Assembly (NCBI RefSeq): GCF_018613725.1
Contig: NZ_JAGGPS010000007.1
Location: 66,606 to 117,460, forward strand
Direction: 5' to 3'
Length of the DNA stretch: 50,855 nucleotides
Source: Hymenobacter sp. ISL-91
Lineage (GTDB): Bacteria; Bacteroidota; Bacteroidia; Cytophagales; Hymenobacteraceae
Shown here piece by piece: positions 17,701 to 27,615 of the stretch. The number at the start of each line of letters is the position of its first letter. Position 1 is the stretch's first letter. Position numbers and translations under genes: made by a program. Below the pieces are notes generated by a model. It worked only from the letters and a program-made list of their open reading frames with translations. It did no database searches and was not told where the DNA came from.

Positions 17701-17884
17701 CCGAATCAACCCAGCGCGAGCCGGCCATTTGCCCGGCAAACGGCACGGGCTGGTTGCGCGGCGGGGCTGGTTTGGAAGCAGTCGGCATGTTAACCGGGCG
17801 GGTAGCAGAGCGGCGCTGGGCCGTGGCCGTGGTGGCGGCGGCAAGCAGGGCAAGCAGGAGGGTAAACCGGCGGAAGTAAACCAA
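14795..17884 (-). CDS. exported GH3 glycosidase (NagZ-like) fused to a serine beta-lactamase-type domain
   Basis: 1,029 aa. Signal peptide to about residue 22. Residues about 55-395 are a GH3 catalytic domain with the NagZ-type loop KHFPGHGDTDVDSH (232-245) and the predicted nucleophile Asp318 in FTDAMNMKG. Residues about 415-590 resemble the GH3 C-terminal domain. Residues about 612-1015 are a class C beta-lactamase/DD-peptidase-like domain with SLTK (671-674; Ser671 acyl-ester serine) and HTGFTG (966-971) in place of KTG. The second active-site motif reads YSD (810-812) instead of YSN. NagZ enzymes release N-acetylglucosamine from muropeptides; the fusion suggests joint trimming of sugar and peptide or ester outside the cytoplasm. 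This architecture is known in Bacteroidota. Confidence 0.92.
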   Translation of the reverse strand: MVYFRRFTLLLALLAAATTATAQRRSATRPVNMPTASKPAPPRNQPVPFAGQMAGSRWVDSVMATLTPDQRVAQLFMVAAYSNRTRADEDSVSALIQKYGIGGLIFFQGGPVRQSRLLNRYQSQSTVPLLVAMDAEWGVGMRLDSVVRFPFQMSLGGLKDNAPIYQMGRQVAAQFKRLGMHVNFAPVVDINNNAQNPVIGFRSWGENRENVTEKSLQYMQGMQDAGVLAVAKHFPGHGDTDVDSHLALPLLRVDRQRLDTLELFPFRELMAKGLGGMMVAHLNIPALDTTGVPSTLSKPIIEGLLRQKMGFEGIIFTDAMNMKGVTSKYPAGEADVRALLAGNDILEFSEDIPLALRMVREAIAKGQITQAEIDRRCRKVLALKQWSGLDRYQPIELKNIIADLNTPHDQYLSRQLSELSVTVLRNQQSLLPLQRLDTLRLATLTLGTTDTTAFQRRVADYAPVRHFWLPASPSLDELTKMRETLKPYNTVLVGVNNLGRQPATGFGVTPEMNVLLRELGGKGQQLVVSVFGTAYAVDRLRDLNRAGAVVLAYQESQNAQEVAAEAIFGGISASGKLPVTVSRSYGYGAGLATAGGTRLRYSFPEAVGMSNDLESRVDSIMNGALAAGAFPGGEVLIARRGTVVLRKSYGTQTYGSKSRPVRNNDLYDLASLTKVSAALPALMKLQDEGKFSPDRTLGQLFPEFKGTNKQDLKLRDVLTHQARLKSWIPFWKDYTKPRGLFNSLFGKSPAATTVSLTQPAELNRRYFRPDSSARFPLPAGPGLWARQNFPELITKAIAKSPLNEKPGYVYSDLSFIMYPRFVQAASGKPLDQFVRNELYGPLGATTLGFNPTRRFPLSRIAPTEYDSLFRHGQLHGTVHDEGAALLGGVSGHAGLFGSANDLAKLVQLYAWNGRYGGQQLIKSETLAEYTRCQFCPDNRRALGFDRPATNPGLNSAKSASPASYGHTGFTGTLFWVEPKEELICIVLTNRVNPTRRNNKISSLNVRTNVLQVALESIRQKPAVETTVEE

Positions 17885-17959
17885 GACGGGCAGTAGTGAA
17901 GGATGAGGGGGGTGGCGTCAATTTACGGCATGCAACGCGAAGGCGCGGCGGGCCGGCGC

Positions 17960-19009
17960 TTATTCCAAGCGGATTGCCTGCTCGTAGAAGACGTTGCCAG
18001 CCTCGCCGCGCAACGACATATCCAGCAGCAACCGACCTTCGGGCGCCCGGAAACGGAACAATGCATAGTGCTTCTGATTGACCAAAGGCCCTACCCGTAG
18101 CGCGTTTGGCTCGCTGGTATTCTGGGTGGCTGGGTGCGTCAGGCCGCTCGATGTTACCTCCAGCACCGGCCGCGCCAGCCCCGGCACCGCCAGCTCCGAC
18201 ACCTCGCCAATGTGCCGGTCGCCGCTGACGAGTAGCAGACCTTTCGGTTGGGTTTCAGAAAAAAGGTCGAGCAGGCGTTGGCGGGCGGCCGGGAAGTTGC
18301 TCCACTTCTCGTAGGGATGCTGGGTGGGCAGAAACTGGATGCCCGAGCCGATGATGTGGGCATCGGCATCGGAACCGGCCAGCTGGGCGCGCAGCCAGGC
18401 CCACTGCGCCTCGCCCAGCACGTCGCCGGTGAGATTGGGCTGGTACACCTTTTGGGCATCGCGGTAGAGCGGGTCCTGGAAATACCGGTCGTCGAGCAGC
18501 AGCACTTTCACCTTTTTACCGGCTACCCGGTACTCGTAGGCGGCATAAATTCCCTCTTGGCGGCGGCGGGGACTGTCGGCGGGCTCCTCCAGAAAATCGA
18601 GGGCCAGCTGCTGGTTCTGGGCCTTAAAGGGGTAGTGCTTGTCGCCGTCGTTGCGGCCGTAGTCGTGGTCGTCCCAGGTGCCGATGATGCGCGTGCCCTG
18701 CTCGCGCAGCTGGCGGTAGCCGGGGTTGCTGAACTGGGTAGCGTACTTGGCGCGCAGCACGGCTGGGTCGTCGGAGTCGCCGTAGATGTTGTCGCCCAAC
18801 CACATCCACACGTCGGGCTGGTCGCGGGCAATATCGGCCCACAGCGGCTGGGGTAGGTTCTGGCGGCTGCACGAGCCGAACGCAATGCTCAGCTCGGCGC
18901 CTGTTTCGGCCGGCGCAACTGCAACAGCGGGCGCAGTAGCCAGAGGAGCCTTGGGTGAGCAGGCACCCAGCAAACCCAATAGAATCAATCGGCGGAAAGG
19001 CAGTTTCAT
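17960..19009 (-). CDS. PhoD-like metallophosphatase, lipoprotein
   Basis: 349 aa from ATG 19009, chosen because the lipoprotein signal MKLPFRRLILLGLLGAC starts there and a TANNTTTG-type box ends 4 nt upstream. PhoD motifs: IAFGSCSRQ near residue 42, WLGDNIYGD near 70, TWDDHDYGRNDG near 110, LLLDDRYF and LLVSGDRHIGE. These hold the Asp, Asn and His ligands of a binuclear metal site (Fe/Ca in characterised PhoD). It probably releases phosphate from organic esters at the cell surface. It is shorter than Bacillus PhoD and closer to the many Bacteroidota 'alkaline phosphatase D family' proteins. Substrate unknown. Confidence 0.9.
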   Translation of the reverse strand: MKLPFRRLILLGLLGACSPKAPLATAPAVAVAPAETGAELSIAFGSCSRQNLPQPLWADIARDQPDVWMWLGDNIYGDSDDPAVLRAKYATQFSNPGYRQLREQGTRIIGTWDDHDYGRNDGDKHYPFKAQNQQLALDFLEEPADSPRRRQEGIYAAYEYRVAGKKVKVLLLDDRYFQDPLYRDAQKVYQPNLTGDVLGEAQWAWLRAQLAGSDADAHIIGSGIQFLPTQHPYEKWSNFPAARQRLLDLFSETQPKGLLLVSGDRHIGEVSELAVPGLARPVLEVTSSGLTHPATQNTSEPNALRVGPLVNQKHYALFRFRAPEGRLLLDMSLRGEAGNVFYEQAIRLE

Positions 19010-19013
19010 ACCC

Positions 19014-19021
19014 CAAAGATG
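19014..19021 (-). promoter_or_regulatory. near-consensus -7 box of the phoD-like gene
   Basis: CATCTTTG on the minus strand (7 of 8 to TANNTTTG), ending exactly 4 nt before the ATG. It predicts a leaderless transcript. Confidence 0.4.
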
Positions 19022-19083
19022 CCTCGCAAGGCCCAAAGCTGCGCCGCTCAGTTACTTTTAGCGCGCTGGCCGGTTACGGTTCC

Positions 19084-19224
19084 ATGCCTGAAAATCCTGA
19101 GCCCCGCCGCGCCTACCATTCCCACAGCGACATTCGCCTGTTCAAATTCATCGGCATCGGCCTGGGCTGCGCCTTTCTCACCGGCTTGGTGCTGATGGGC
19201 CTGGTGCTGTATTTTAGTTTGTAA
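19084..19224 (+). CDS. 46-aa single-span membrane peptide
   Basis: Starts at ATG 19084 with a polar, Pro/Arg/His-containing N-terminus (MPENPEPRRAYHSHSDIRLF) followed by one hydrophobic helix (KFIGIGLGCAFLTGLVLMGL...) and ends at once. It diverges from the phoD-like gene with only 75 bp between starts. TACTTTTA near 19052 resembles a weak -7 box. The clean polar-to-hydrophobic layout makes it a credible gene; no function can be given. Confidence 0.5.
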   Translation: MPENPEPRRAYHSHSDIRLFKFIGIGLGCAFLTGLVLMGLVLYFSL

Positions 19225-19240
19225 ACGAGGATTTAGGGCT

Positions 19241-19355
19241 AAAAAGAACGTCATTCAGAGCGAAGCGAAGAATCTCGCGTGCTACAGTAACCCCTATTGT
19301 GAGGAATACTGTGACACGCGAGATTCTTCGCTTCGCTCTGAATGACGTTCTTTTT
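19241..19355. repeat. long inverted repeat, family B copy 1 (41-bp perfect stem)
   Basis: Arms 19241-19281 and 19315-19355 are exact complements; they read AAAAAGAACGTCATTCAGAG and onward, ending CTCGCGTG at the loop. The A-run and T-run at the feet would make it a terminator for the genes on both sides, which converge on it. Confidence 0.9.
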
Positions 19356-19404
19356 GCTAACCGCTAACCGCTAACCGCTAACCGCTAACCGCTAACCGCT
19401 AACC
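19356..19404. repeat. seven perfect tandem copies of GCTAACC (heptad element, copy 2)
   Basis: GCTAACC repeated seven times without error, then GCTAGC, where the stop codon of the next minus-strand gene (19406) lies. It directly abuts the family B repeat. It shares the 7-bp period of the AGCTNNN elements at 9762, 35212 and 43180. Confidence 0.93.
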
Positions 19405-19405
19405 G

Positions 19406-20659
19406 CTAGCGCCGGGCGGGCTTGCGGGTCTGGCCTTTTACCATCGAGCCGAAAGCGCCCTTTTTCTCGAACGCGGCTACCACTTCATCCTCGGCCGGGG
19501 TGCGCTTTACGACCGGGTTGTTGGCCCAGAATTCGGGGTCGTAGGGCTTGGCCCGGATGGCGTCCAGGTCCCGGTCGTTGAGGCTGGCCTGGGCATAGGG
19601 CAGCCGCGGGTTGGTGGTGCTCTGGTTGTAGAAGTAGGTGAACGACGATACCTTAATGGCCAGCGGCTCCTTGCCCGGCTCGGTCAGGTCAGTAGTCAGG
19701 TCCATTTTCATCAGCTCCAGTGGGGCCACACCGGCTTCTCCGCCGGGCTTAAAGGTCATTTCGATGGTGAGCTTGGCGTTGGTAAACTTCTGGCGCGGGT
19801 TGCTGGTGCTGCCCGTAAAGCTGGGCTGCACCACCCGGTAGCGCACTACCTGGTTGGTTTCCAGATCAATCCAGACGGTGCCCTGGGCCTGGTAGGCCAG
19901 CTCGGGCCGGGTTTCGAAACCTATTTCGGCAACCCCAACGGTCGAGTCTTCGCCCACAATGCCTTTCAGCTCCAGCAGGTAGTTTTTCTCGACGTTGGGG
20001 CTGAACAGGGCCAGCGAAGTGGTGCTGTCCTGCCGGATGTCGAAGAGGCCGTAGCGGCGGGTGTACACCGAGAAGTTGCTTAGGCTGATGGGGGCCTGCA
20101 CGCCGGCGTAGCGGCCCTGGGCCAGCGTGGTGCCCTCAATGCGGGCGGGGTTGGATTTTACGTTCCAGACCACTTCCTGCAGTTCGGTTGGCTCGTCATC
20201 AATGCGCGTAATCTGGCGGTAAAAGGCACGGCCGTAGTAGCTGCGGCGGTAGTTGCGCGCCAGGTTCCGGAAGGCCCGGTCTACGAGCTGGAACGGGTAG
20301 CTGGCCACCTTCACTTCGGGTAGCACCACGGAGGCCGGAGCCAGTGTAATGTTCAGTAGCTCGCCGCCGGCCGTTACGCGCACCGTGTCGCGCATGTGGC
20401 TTAGCTCCGACACCAGCAGCTGAGCGGGCAGCTCCTTCACCACGAGCGTAAACTCGCCCTCCAGGTTGGTAGTGGTGCCGTTGGTAGTACCCAGCACGGC
20501 AATACTGGCGAAAGGCAGTACTTCCTGGGTTTCCCGGTCGCGCACCACGCCTCGCAGCTGCACCTGCGCCTGGCTAAGGTGGGCGAGGCCCAGCAAAACG
20601 AGCAGAAGAGGAAGAAAACGAATAACCGGCGGCGAAAAGCGGAAAGTTGGCATATACAT
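19406..20659 (-). CDS. exported carboxypeptidase-regulatory-like domain protein
   Basis: 417 aa from ATG 20659 (20653 is an alternative); the longer reading to 20749 adds an Arg-rich, non-signal stretch. Signal peptide to about residue 31 (FLPLLLVLLGLAHLSQAQ). A carboxypeptidase-D regulatory-like beta domain follows (about 32-115: LRGVVRDRETQEVLPFASI), then a region common in Bacteroidota envelope proteins of the DUF5686 kind (RNYRRSYYGRAFYRQITR) and a basic C-terminus. It is about half the length of typical DUF5686 proteins and lacks an evident barrel, so it may be periplasmic. Role unknown. The stop codon is supplied within the heptad repeat array. Confidence 0.8.
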   Translation of the reverse strand: MYMPTFRFSPPVIRFLPLLLVLLGLAHLSQAQVQLRGVVRDRETQEVLPFASIAVLGTTNGTTTNLEGEFTLVVKELPAQLLVSELSHMRDTVRVTAGGELLNITLAPASVVLPEVKVASYPFQLVDRAFRNLARNYRRSYYGRAFYRQITRIDDEPTELQEVVWNVKSNPARIEGTTLAQGRYAGVQAPISLSNFSVYTRRYGLFDIRQDSTTSLALFSPNVEKNYLLELKGIVGEDSTVGVAEIGFETRPELAYQAQGTVWIDLETNQVVRYRVVQPSFTGSTSNPRQKFTNAKLTIEMTFKPGGEAGVAPLELMKMDLTTDLTEPGKEPLAIKVSSFTYFYNQSTTNPRLPYAQASLNDRDLDAIRAKPYDPEFWANNPVVKRTPAEDEVVAAFEKKGAFGSMVKGQTRKPARR

Positions 20660-20932
20660 TAAAGGGGAGAAGCCACCGGGCGGCAGCCAGAGAAGCAGTA
20701 ACGCGGGCCGCTCCCAAAACCGTGCCCGAGCGCGTAAAAGTACGGCCAAAACCGAACCTGGACCGGCAATTGCAGGTAAGCGTTGGTATATTGGGGCAGT
20801 ATCTGCTGCTCATTATTCGTTTTTTGGGGAAGATTTTCTTCAGCGTATTGGATGAAGCGCTTTGCCTTGAAACCGAACCAATCGGCCCCGAAAAACGAAT
20901 AACTATCCATTGAAAACGAAAGCCTCCTTCCT

Positions 20933-21682
<750 letters not shown>

Positions 21683-21702
21683 GTAGGCTAAAAGCTGAGG
21701 AG

Positions 21703-21759
21703 AAAAAGGCTGGGCCGCTGAACGTTACCATCAGGTTCGTTCAGCGGCCCAGCCTTTTT
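21703..21759 (+). terminator. Rho-independent terminator after sodA
   Basis: 22-bp perfect stem AAAAAGGCTGGGCCGCTGAA(CG) with a 13-nt loop, T-run at the foot. Confidence 0.93.
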
Positions 21760-21795
21760 ATGTTCGTGCAAAATTACCGGTTAAGTGCTCAAGCC

Positions 21796-21881
21796 GTAGC
21801 GCGAAGCTCCAGCTTCGCGTGCCGTTGCTGACTGCCAAATGACATCGTGCAACGATACGCGAAGCTGGAGCTTCGCGCTAC
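21796..21881. repeat. BIME-like pair of GTAG-hairpin (REP) units, copy 2
   Basis: GTAG plus CGCGAAGC-TCCA-GCTTCGCG, spacer with CGTTGCTGACTGCC, then CGCGAAGC-TGGA-GCTTCGCG plus CTAC. Both hairpins are perfect. Same spacer orientation as the copy at 6457. Confidence 0.9.
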
Positions 21882-21927
21882 ATCCTGCAGCCTCGTTTGC
21901 GCAAGTCATATTGATGTGAGGACGCTT

Positions 21928-22446
21928 CTACTTTTCGGCCACTACACCCAGCGCCTTCTGCACCTCGTAATCGAGTTGGGTAAAGAGTTTCTGCAGGCTC
22001 TCGGGGCCGCCTTCGTCAACGCGCACCGTTTTGGTGCCTGTAGCCGTCGTGATGCTAAGCGTAGTGGAAGGCAGGTCGAGGGTTCCTTTGGAGTACACGT
22101 CGCGCAGTTGCGCAAAGCCCAGCTGCTCGGCCTCGCGTAGCAGCTGCTGCACTACGGCTGGTGCCAGCTGTACGGTGCGGTTGCCCACTACAGGTGCGTG
22201 CTCGCGGCCCTCATACTCAAGGCGGCCGTCGGCAAAAAAGCGGGCTGTGTAGTCGGGGCAGGTGCCGAAACAGGCCGTGCGCCCGAACACGAGCACGGCT
22301 TCCTGCTGCTGTGGCTGCGTGGCAGTAGCGGGGGCGGTTGCGGCGGCTGTAGTGCTGTCCGCAGCCGGACGGCTGGTTTTGCAGGCGGGCAACGCGGGCA
22401 GGCCAAGCATCAGCATGAACATCGGAAGGAGCAGGGGAGTACGCAT
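21928..22446 (-). CDS. DUF6438 lipoprotein
   Basis: 172 aa from ATG 22446, where a lipoprotein signal begins (MRTPLLLPMFMLMLGLPALP, then AC). The mature part opens with an Ala/Thr-rich linker, then the DUF6438 signature FGRTACFGTCPDYTARFFADG (written in part) and GRLEYEGREH, with two conserved Cys in CFGTC. The domain is widespread in Bacteroidota and has no known activity. Cys pair and secretion suggest a disulfide or metal site, which is inference only. Transcribed alone. Confidence 0.8.
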   Translation of the reverse strand: MRTPLLLPMFMLMLGLPALPACKTSRPAADSTTAAATAPATATQPQQQEAVLVFGRTACFGTCPDYTARFFADGRLEYEGREHAPVVGNRTVQLAPAVVQQLLREAEQLGFAQLRDVYSKGTLDLPSTTLSITTATGTKTVRVDEGGPESLQKLFTQLDYEVQKALGVVAEK

Positions 22447-22535
22447 GGGCAAGGGCAGAAACAGGGGAGAGGCTGGGAGGAAAATCGGGGCAATATACCA
22501 ATAGGCTAATGCCAAAGTTCGGGCCAGAAGCCACC

Positions 22536-22572
22536 AAAAAGCCCCGTACCTATTATAGGCGCGGGGCTTTTT
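22536..22572. terminator. terminator after yidC
   Basis: AAAAAGCCCCG / CGGGGCTTTTT with inner CCTA/TAGG pairing. Lies 25 nt past the yidC stop (minus strand); T-run on both strands. Confidence 0.88.
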
Positions 22573-22596
22573 GATAAGTGCAGCCGTACAGCAGGC

Positions 22597-24498
22597 TTAC
22601 GAGCGGCGGGTTTTGCGCGGCTTTTTTGGGTTGGTCACGTCATCGGCACCGGTGCCGGGCTCGGCCTCATCGGCCGCGTCGTTGTTGGTAGCCAGCTTCT
22701 TGCTGCTGCCCGGTTTGGTTTGGGCATCGCGCTCCTGGGCCGCTTTCATGGCATCGGCCAGGCGGGCCGAGAAGCCGCTGGGCTTCTTGTCTTTGTTTTT
22801 TACCCGGTTGGCTTCCAGCTTGGCCCGCACCTTATCGTCATCAATAAAGCTGCGCGTCAGGGCCATCTGGCCCATCGTTACCAGGTTGGAAACTAGGTAG
22901 TACCAGGTCAGGCCGGCGGCGAAGCTGTTGAGCACGAAGAAGAAAATCAGCGGCATCAGGTAGCTGTAGAACTTCATCGGGCCCTGCATGGCCGATGGGT
23001 TCAGCTGGTTGGTCTGGTACGTCATGGCCAGCGTCGAGAGCGTCATCAGCACCGTAAACAGGCTGATGTGGTTGCCCATGAACGGCAGGGCGAAGGGCAG
23101 AATAATCGGGTTGTCGTAGGTGCTCAAGTCCTTCGCCCACAAGAACGCCTCCTGCCGCAGCTCGATGGCGTTGGGGAAGAACTGGAACATGGCAAACAGA
23201 ATCGGTAGCGTCAGCAGGGTGGGCACGCAGCCACTCAGCGGATTTACCCCCATGCTCTGGTTGAGCTTCATGGTCTCCTGCTGCTGCTTCATCTGGTCGT
23301 CGGGGTACTTTTCCTTGATGGCGTCCATCTCGGGCTTAAGCACCTTCATTTTGGCCTGGCTTTCGTAGGTTTTGTACGTCAAAGGCCAGGTAACCAGCTT
23401 TATCAGAATTACCAGCAGCACGATAATCAAACCGTAAGAGGCGATATACTGCTGCAGAAAGTGGAACACCGGCAGTATCACAAACTGGTTTACCCACCGG
23501 AACAGGCCCCAGCCCAGGTACACGTTGCGGTCAAAATCGGGGGCAACGGTTTTGAGCAGGTCGTAGGAGTTGGGGCCGAAGAAAAACCGGAAGTTAGCCT
23601 TGCCCTGCTGCACATCCGTCACCGGAATCTTAAGCGTGCTGCTCAGCGTTTTCAAATACGTCGAGTCGTTCAGGTCAACCCCCGAGTTCAACTGGCCCGA
23701 GGTAAACTCGTTGTCGGCCACAATGCCGGCAATAAAGAAGCCGTGCTTGTGCGAGGCCCACTTTATCGGCTCCTCTACTTGAATTTCTTCCGGTGTCTCG
23801 CTGGCCTCGAATAAGACCGTGTGGTCGCCCGATGCGAGGTAGCGGTTAATGGTGGTTTGGTTGCGGTTCTGGGTGCGGTCCTGCTCGGTCTGGCGCACAT
23901 TGTCCACAAACGTGAACGTAAGCGGCTCCTGGGCAAGCGTCTGGCTCAGGCCATTAAAGCGCAGCTGGTAGCCCACCTCATACGATTCGGGCGCCAGCGT
24001 GTAGGTCTGCTCAATCTGTCCGCCGGCCACCTCAGCCACGAAGCGCAGGGCATTGCTGCCCTGGGGCTCGGCCCGGAAATAAAGGTCCGACAGCTTTATC
24101 TGCTGGCCGCTGATGGTGCGGAAGCGCAAATCCATCTGGGCGCTCTTGACATCGAAAATGTCGAGCGGCTGGCCTCCGAAGGTTTTGTACTTATGCAGGC
24201 GCGCAGCCTGGGGCTGGCCGCCCTTCGAAGAGAAGGTCACGGTCAGCAGCTTGTTGCTCAGCTCCGTCGTTTGGGCTGTGCCCTGGGCAGCGGCGGCAAA
24301 CGAGCCGAGCTGCCGGGCCAGCTGCGCCGAATCGGGCGCGACAGGTACGGCGGCGCGGGCAGAATCGGTGCCCGCCGTGGCCGACTTGGTAGTCTTGGCC
24401 AGCTCGACGGCGGCGGGCTCGGGTTTAGGTGCGAACTGAAGGTAAATCAGAAGCAAGGCCGCCATCAAAAACAGGCCAATTGCTGAATTTCTGTCCAT
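22597..24498 (-). CDS. yidC: membrane protein insertase YidC
   Basis: 633 aa. Inserts and folds inner-membrane proteins, alone or with SecYEG. N-terminal membrane anchor (IGLFLMAALLLIYLQF), a large periplasmic beta-sandwich (about 80-345), then the conserved core: IKLVTWPLTYKTYESQAKM with the basic hydrophilic-groove region, NPLSGCVPTLLTLPILFAMF and the later helices up to about 565. The C-terminus is long and basic (KNKDKKPSGF ... KKPRKTRRS), as seen in ribosome-contacting tails of Bacteroidota YidC. It lies downstream of pyrG on the same strand, but a strong hairpin (24651-24709) separates them; GACCTTTG (24585-24592, minus) may be its own -7 box. Confidence 0.97.
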   Translation of the reverse strand: MDRNSAIGLFLMAALLLIYLQFAPKPEPAAVELAKTTKSATAGTDSARAAVPVAPDSAQLARQLGSFAAAAQGTAQTTELSNKLLTVTFSSKGGQPQAARLHKYKTFGGQPLDIFDVKSAQMDLRFRTISGQQIKLSDLYFRAEPQGSNALRFVAEVAGGQIEQTYTLAPESYEVGYQLRFNGLSQTLAQEPLTFTFVDNVRQTEQDRTQNRNQTTINRYLASGDHTVLFEASETPEEIQVEEPIKWASHKHGFFIAGIVADNEFTSGQLNSGVDLNDSTYLKTLSSTLKIPVTDVQQGKANFRFFFGPNSYDLLKTVAPDFDRNVYLGWGLFRWVNQFVILPVFHFLQQYIASYGLIIVLLVILIKLVTWPLTYKTYESQAKMKVLKPEMDAIKEKYPDDQMKQQQETMKLNQSMGVNPLSGCVPTLLTLPILFAMFQFFPNAIELRQEAFLWAKDLSTYDNPIILPFALPFMGNHISLFTVLMTLSTLAMTYQTNQLNPSAMQGPMKFYSYLMPLIFFFVLNSFAAGLTWYYLVSNLVTMGQMALTRSFIDDDKVRAKLEANRVKNKDKKPSGFSARLADAMKAAQERDAQTKPGSSKKLATNNDAADEAEPGTGADDVTNPKKPRKTRRS

Positions 24499-24650
24499 TT
24501 ACTGAAAAGTGTGCGGAGCTACGCCGGGGCGCTTCCAACGGAAAATAAAGAGCCGGGCACCGGCCGAAGTCCGCCACCCGGCCGCAAAGGTCGGACTTAC
24601 CGGCCGAATATTTTTCGGCGGGGGAATTTGAGATTGTAAGGATAAGTGAA

Positions 24651-24709
24651 AACTGAGAAAAGACGTGTCATGCTGAGCGCAACGGAGCATGACACGTCTT
24701 TTCTCAGTT
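24651..24709. terminator. 24-bp perfect hairpin between pyrG and yidC
   Basis: Arms AACTGAGAAAAGACGTGTCA(TGCT) and complement, 11-nt loop GAGCGCAACGG. The inner GTCATGCTGAGCG resembles the outer arm of repeat family A. It lies 18 nt past the pyrG stop and may attenuate read-through into yidC. Confidence 0.7.
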
Positions 24710-24727
24710 CCCCGGACCTCCAAAACC

Positions 24728-26395
<1,668 letters not shown>

Positions 26396-26547
26396 TTATC
26401 TCCGGGCCGCTACGATTGCATTTTGTTTTCTTTTGACTTAGGGATGCGCTGCACCGGGCGCAGAAGTAGCAACAGAGAAAAAAAACAGTGTAGTGAACCA
26501 GCAAAAAATAGCCGCTATCTTATGGGCTGCATACTTACTGGTAGTAA

Positions 26548-27546
26548 ATGAAACGTTGGCAAACTGAGTGGATTACGGCTGTTCTAGTACTTCTGGCACT
26601 GCTGAGTACCGACAGTTGGGCGCAGTCAGTTGTGTTGCGCGGCACGGCCACTACCACGGGTAACCACTCGGTTCAGATTGAAGTGAATGATACCCTACGC
26701 AAAATGGGGCGGGCAATACCAGACCAGCCGGTGCTTTCCCAGCACCAAAAGGAATTGGCAACTCAGGCCCTCAAGCAGATCCAAACGGTTAGGACTACAG
26801 GCCGGTATGTGCTAACTGCCGACTCTGCTGGCCAGTTCAGCCTAACCGTCCGGCTACGCGACTCCGTGCAATTTTCCGCGTATCGGCATTTTCCGCAGAG
26901 GTTTGCGGTGCATGACCTGCAGCGTCAACCTCAGATTCACATTCAACTAGCCCCACAGCCGTGCAAGGAATACATGCCTTGCCAAGAAGACGCCCCGGCA
27001 ACTTTCGTATTCGTTGGCCGGAAAATTCGGGTGAATCGTGCTGAGCAGCCCTACTACTGCAACCGCATTTCTATGGACAGCAAGTTTGTGGGGCGGTACC
27101 AGGTCCTCGCCAATGCGTCTGGATTGCTGCCTGACTCCGTGCTGGAATTCACAGCATACGACCACTACGGCTGGCCCGGTTTCAGCCGCTACGAAACTGT
27201 GCTGCTGTTTGTAAGTCGGTATTGTGGGGAGTATGTACAGCAGAAATACATGTATTATCCACTGTACAAAACCATCGACGGTCGGTGGGCTTCACCGGTA
27301 ATGGCCAGCGACCTGAAACACCCGATGGCCAAGGAAGCGCCCAAGCCGCGTAAAATCGTGTTTGCAACTCCGGTTGAGATTGACATAACAGGCTCTGATG
27401 CTGAATGGGTAAAGGAGCAGTACCCTGCGCCATACTACCGGATGGCAAATGGGAAGGCTATAGCCGAATACGGCAATTTTGTGGATGAGTTGGTGAAAAT
27501 TCAGCAACAAACTGTGCTGAAAGCCCGGGGCGTTAAACTAAAATAA
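26548..27546 (+). CDS. uncharacterised secreted protein
   Basis: 332 aa. Signal peptide ending TDSWAQ (about residue 26). The first third looks like a beta-sandwich of the carboxypeptidase-regulatory kind (VVLRGTATTTGNHSVQIEV; RYVLTADSAGQFSLTVRL). A Cys-containing section follows (PCKEYMPCQED, then YYCN and RYCGEY), and a C-terminal part rich in Tyr and Lys. No family recognised. Base composition is more balanced than in neighbouring genes. It stands alone between pyrG (divergent) and a convergent lipoprotein gene, with a weak hairpin behind it. Confidence 0.75.
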   Translation: MKRWQTEWITAVLVLLALLSTDSWAQSVVLRGTATTTGNHSVQIEVNDTLRKMGRAIPDQPVLSQHQKELATQALKQIQTVRTTGRYVLTADSAGQFSLTVRLRDSVQFSAYRHFPQRFAVHDLQRQPQIHIQLAPQPCKEYMPCQEDAPATFVFVGRKIRVNRAEQPYYCNRISMDSKFVGRYQVLANASGLLPDSVLEFTAYDHYGWPGFSRYETVLLFVSRYCGEYVQQKYMYYPLYKTIDGRWASPVMASDLKHPMAKEAPKPRKIVFATPVEIDITGSDAEWVKEQYPAPYYRMANGKAIAEYGNFVDELVKIQQQTVLKARGVKLK

Positions 27547-27571
27547 CCCAGACCATTACTGGCCTGGGTTA
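27544..27571. terminator. weak hairpin between convergent genes
   Basis: TAACCCAG / CTGGGTTA, 8-bp stem, 12-nt loop, no T-run. Confidence 0.35.
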
Positions 27572-27615
27572 CCGTGTGTGGTTTCCTGGGTGTCTACTCG
27601 TGCTGGCCGCTACTG

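Noticed and set aside
19356..19404. GCTAACC array as a CRISPR or telomere-like repeat
   Set aside because: Units are 7 bp with no spacers; it fits the heptad elements elsewhere in the window.
21796..21881. Paired hairpin as a simple transcription terminator
   Set aside because: No T-run, a strong terminator already follows sodA at 21703-21759, and the same unit with GTAG recurs elsewhere.
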